The notes under the pieces were generated by a model. The model had not been told where the DNA came from, did no database searches, and worked only from the letters and a program-made list of their open reading frames with translations. The position numbers were made by a program, and so were the translations under genes. Of a stretch of DNA of 6,363 bases, positions 5,446-6,363 are shown piece by piece. Source of the stretch: an uncultured Gemmatimonadota bacterium (GTDB lineage Bacteria > Gemmatimonadota > Gemmatimonadetes > Longimicrobiales > Gaopeijiaceae); NCBI GenBank assembly GCA_938030915.1, contig CALHIO010000167.1, positions 1 to 6,363 of the forward strand, in the 5' to 3' direction. Every line of letters begins with the position of its first letter. Position 1 is the first letter of the stretch.

Positions 5446-6363
5446 ATGCACGAGGAGCCGCGGGATGGTGTCGCGCAGTCCGGAGGGCCCCACCGAGAGC
5501 CCCGATCGACCGATGAGGATGCGGGCTTCGAGGTCCTCGACCACTTCGAGCGGTTCAGTCAGAAGAACGACATCTACTCGAGGGCGTTCTGGGATCCCGA
5601 GGTCCGTTCGGAGCGAACCGATCGATTCTTCGAGACGTACCGCACCCCGCTGAAGACGTGGAAGAAGGCGGAGGGGTTCCGCCAGAAGGATTACGCGCTT
5701 CGGAACGCTTCGTGGCACCTCCCCGATATCTTCGCCGAGCTCAAGGAAGACGAGAATCGGCGCGAGGGCTTTCTCGACCCGTTTACGGTCCACCGCGACG
5801 GACCGGAGGAACGGGTGCCCGTGGAGTCACCCGCGGACATGTCTCGCGAGATCAAGCACGTAGGCAGGGTGTTCGGAGCCGATCTCGTCGGGATCACCGA
5901 ATACGACCATCGTTGGGTTTACTCGCACAACTACTCCCGACTCGGTGAGACCGAGAAGCCTCAGGAGCTACCGACGGACCTGCCGAACGTGATCGTGATC
6001 GCACAGGAGATGGATCGGGGACTGATTGATACCGTACCGTCGGCGTTGAGCGGGACGGCTACGGGCGTGGGTTATTCTCACGACACACTCGTGCTGCTTG
6101 GGTTGGCGCAGTACGTACAGAATCTGGGTTACCGTGCCGTCGCGACGATGAACGATACGGCGCTCGCCATTCCGCTCGCGCTGAAAGCCGGGCTTGGTGA
6201 GTATGGTCGCCACGGTCTGCTGATCACCGAAGAGTTCGGCCCTCGTGTGCGCATCGGGAAAATCTTCACGGACCTGCCGCTCGAGCCCGACCGTCCGAAG
6301 TCGTTCGGCGTGCGTGCCTTCTGTGAGATCTGCAGACGTTGCTCCGATGCGTGTCCCGTGAAC
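5446..6363 (+). CDS. Reductive-dehalogenase-homologous (RdhA-like) corrinoid iron-sulfur protein, 3' end cut by window
   Basis: The first 306 residues of a protein that continues past the right edge; there is no in-frame stop from 5446 to 6363. Seen: HFERFSQKNDIYSRAFWD near the N-terminus (33-50), ADLVGIT (145-151), PNVIVIAQEMD (180-190), GVGYSHDT (207-214), NDTALAIPLALKAGLGEYGR (236-255), ITEEFGPRVR (260-269), FTDLPL, and FCEICRRCSDACP with Cys293, 296, 299 and 303 as the first [4Fe-4S] ligands. This order is that of reductive dehalogenases, which use cobalamin and two [4Fe-4S] clusters to remove halogens; the second cluster would lie beyond the window. Tyr210, Asn236 and Arg269 have the mutual spacing of Tyr246, Asn272 and Arg305 of PceA. 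No RR twin-arginine signal is present at the start, so a cytoplasmic, catabolic-type enzyme is inferred. QueG (epoxyqueuosine reductase) is related in its core but has its first cluster much nearer the N-terminus. The substrate is unknown, and a non-dehalogenating role remains possible. Confidence 0.82.
   Translation, partial: MHEEPRDGVAQSGGPHREPRSTDEDAGFEVLDHFERFSQKNDIYSRAFWDPEVRSERTDRFFETYRTPLKTWKKAEGFRQKDYALRNASWHLPDIFAELKEDENRREGFLDPFTVHRDGPEERVPVESPADMSREIKHVGRVFGADLVGITEYDHRWVYSHNYSRLGETEKPQELPTDLPNVIVIAQEMDRGLIDTVPSALSGTATGVGYSHDTLVLLGLAQYVQNLGYRAVATMNDTALAIPLALKAGLGEYGRHGLLITEEFGPRVRIGKIFTDLPLEPDRPKSFGVRAFCEICRRCSDACPVN

Noticed and set aside
5446..6363. Epoxyqueuosine reductase (QueG) as the identity of the last gene
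   Set aside because: The GLGEYGR and CxxCxxCxxxCP motifs are shared, but QueG has its first cluster about 100 residues earlier and lacks the long HFERF...WVYS N-terminal part seen here.

Overview
The window is dense, high-GC bacterial DNA with seven protein-coding genes, two of them cut by the window edges. I see no rRNA, tRNA, CRISPR array, insertion sequence or phage gene. The best guess for the source is a marine or environmental Gemmatimonadota-like bacterium. This rests on a soluble-plus-membrane protein whose N-terminal motif (FGDDEV...AAELQE...GLTLEELRQVAVEAGIDP) I associate with that phylum, on the secreted LamG/DUF1080-fold protein, and on the high GC; it is an inference, not a demonstrated assignment.

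Left block (2-2491, + strand): the 3' part of a MenH-type alpha/beta hydrolase (menaquinone synthesis) is followed after three bases by a 14-helix DHA2/EmrB-type major facilitator drug exporter. Middle block (2492-3636): a short intergenic region leads into a small membrane-anchored protein with a GspG-like C-terminal domain but no prepilin N-terminus. It converges, with overlapping stop codons, on a minus-strand gene for a secreted LamG/DUF1080-fold protein.

Right block (3753 to the right edge, + strand): a 116-base divergent region is followed by a tightly packed three-gene run. It encodes a membrane protein of unknown function, an ABC-type/AAA ATPase of the COG3910 kind whose GTG start overlaps the previous stop, and, five bases later behind a very strong ribosome binding site, the first 306 residues of a reductive-dehalogenase-homologous (RdhA) protein. 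The RdhA-like protein runs off the window just after its first CxxCxxCxxxCP iron-sulfur motif.

The most interesting part is this right block. The RdhA homologue has no twin-arginine signal, so it is probably cytoplasmic. It nevertheless has Tyr, Asn and Arg at the same mutual spacing as the active-site Tyr246, Asn272 and Arg305 recalled for the respiratory enzyme PceA, and it appears co-transcribed with an ATPase and a membrane protein that are not known partners of RdhA. Whether the three work together, and on what substrate, cannot be decided from this window.
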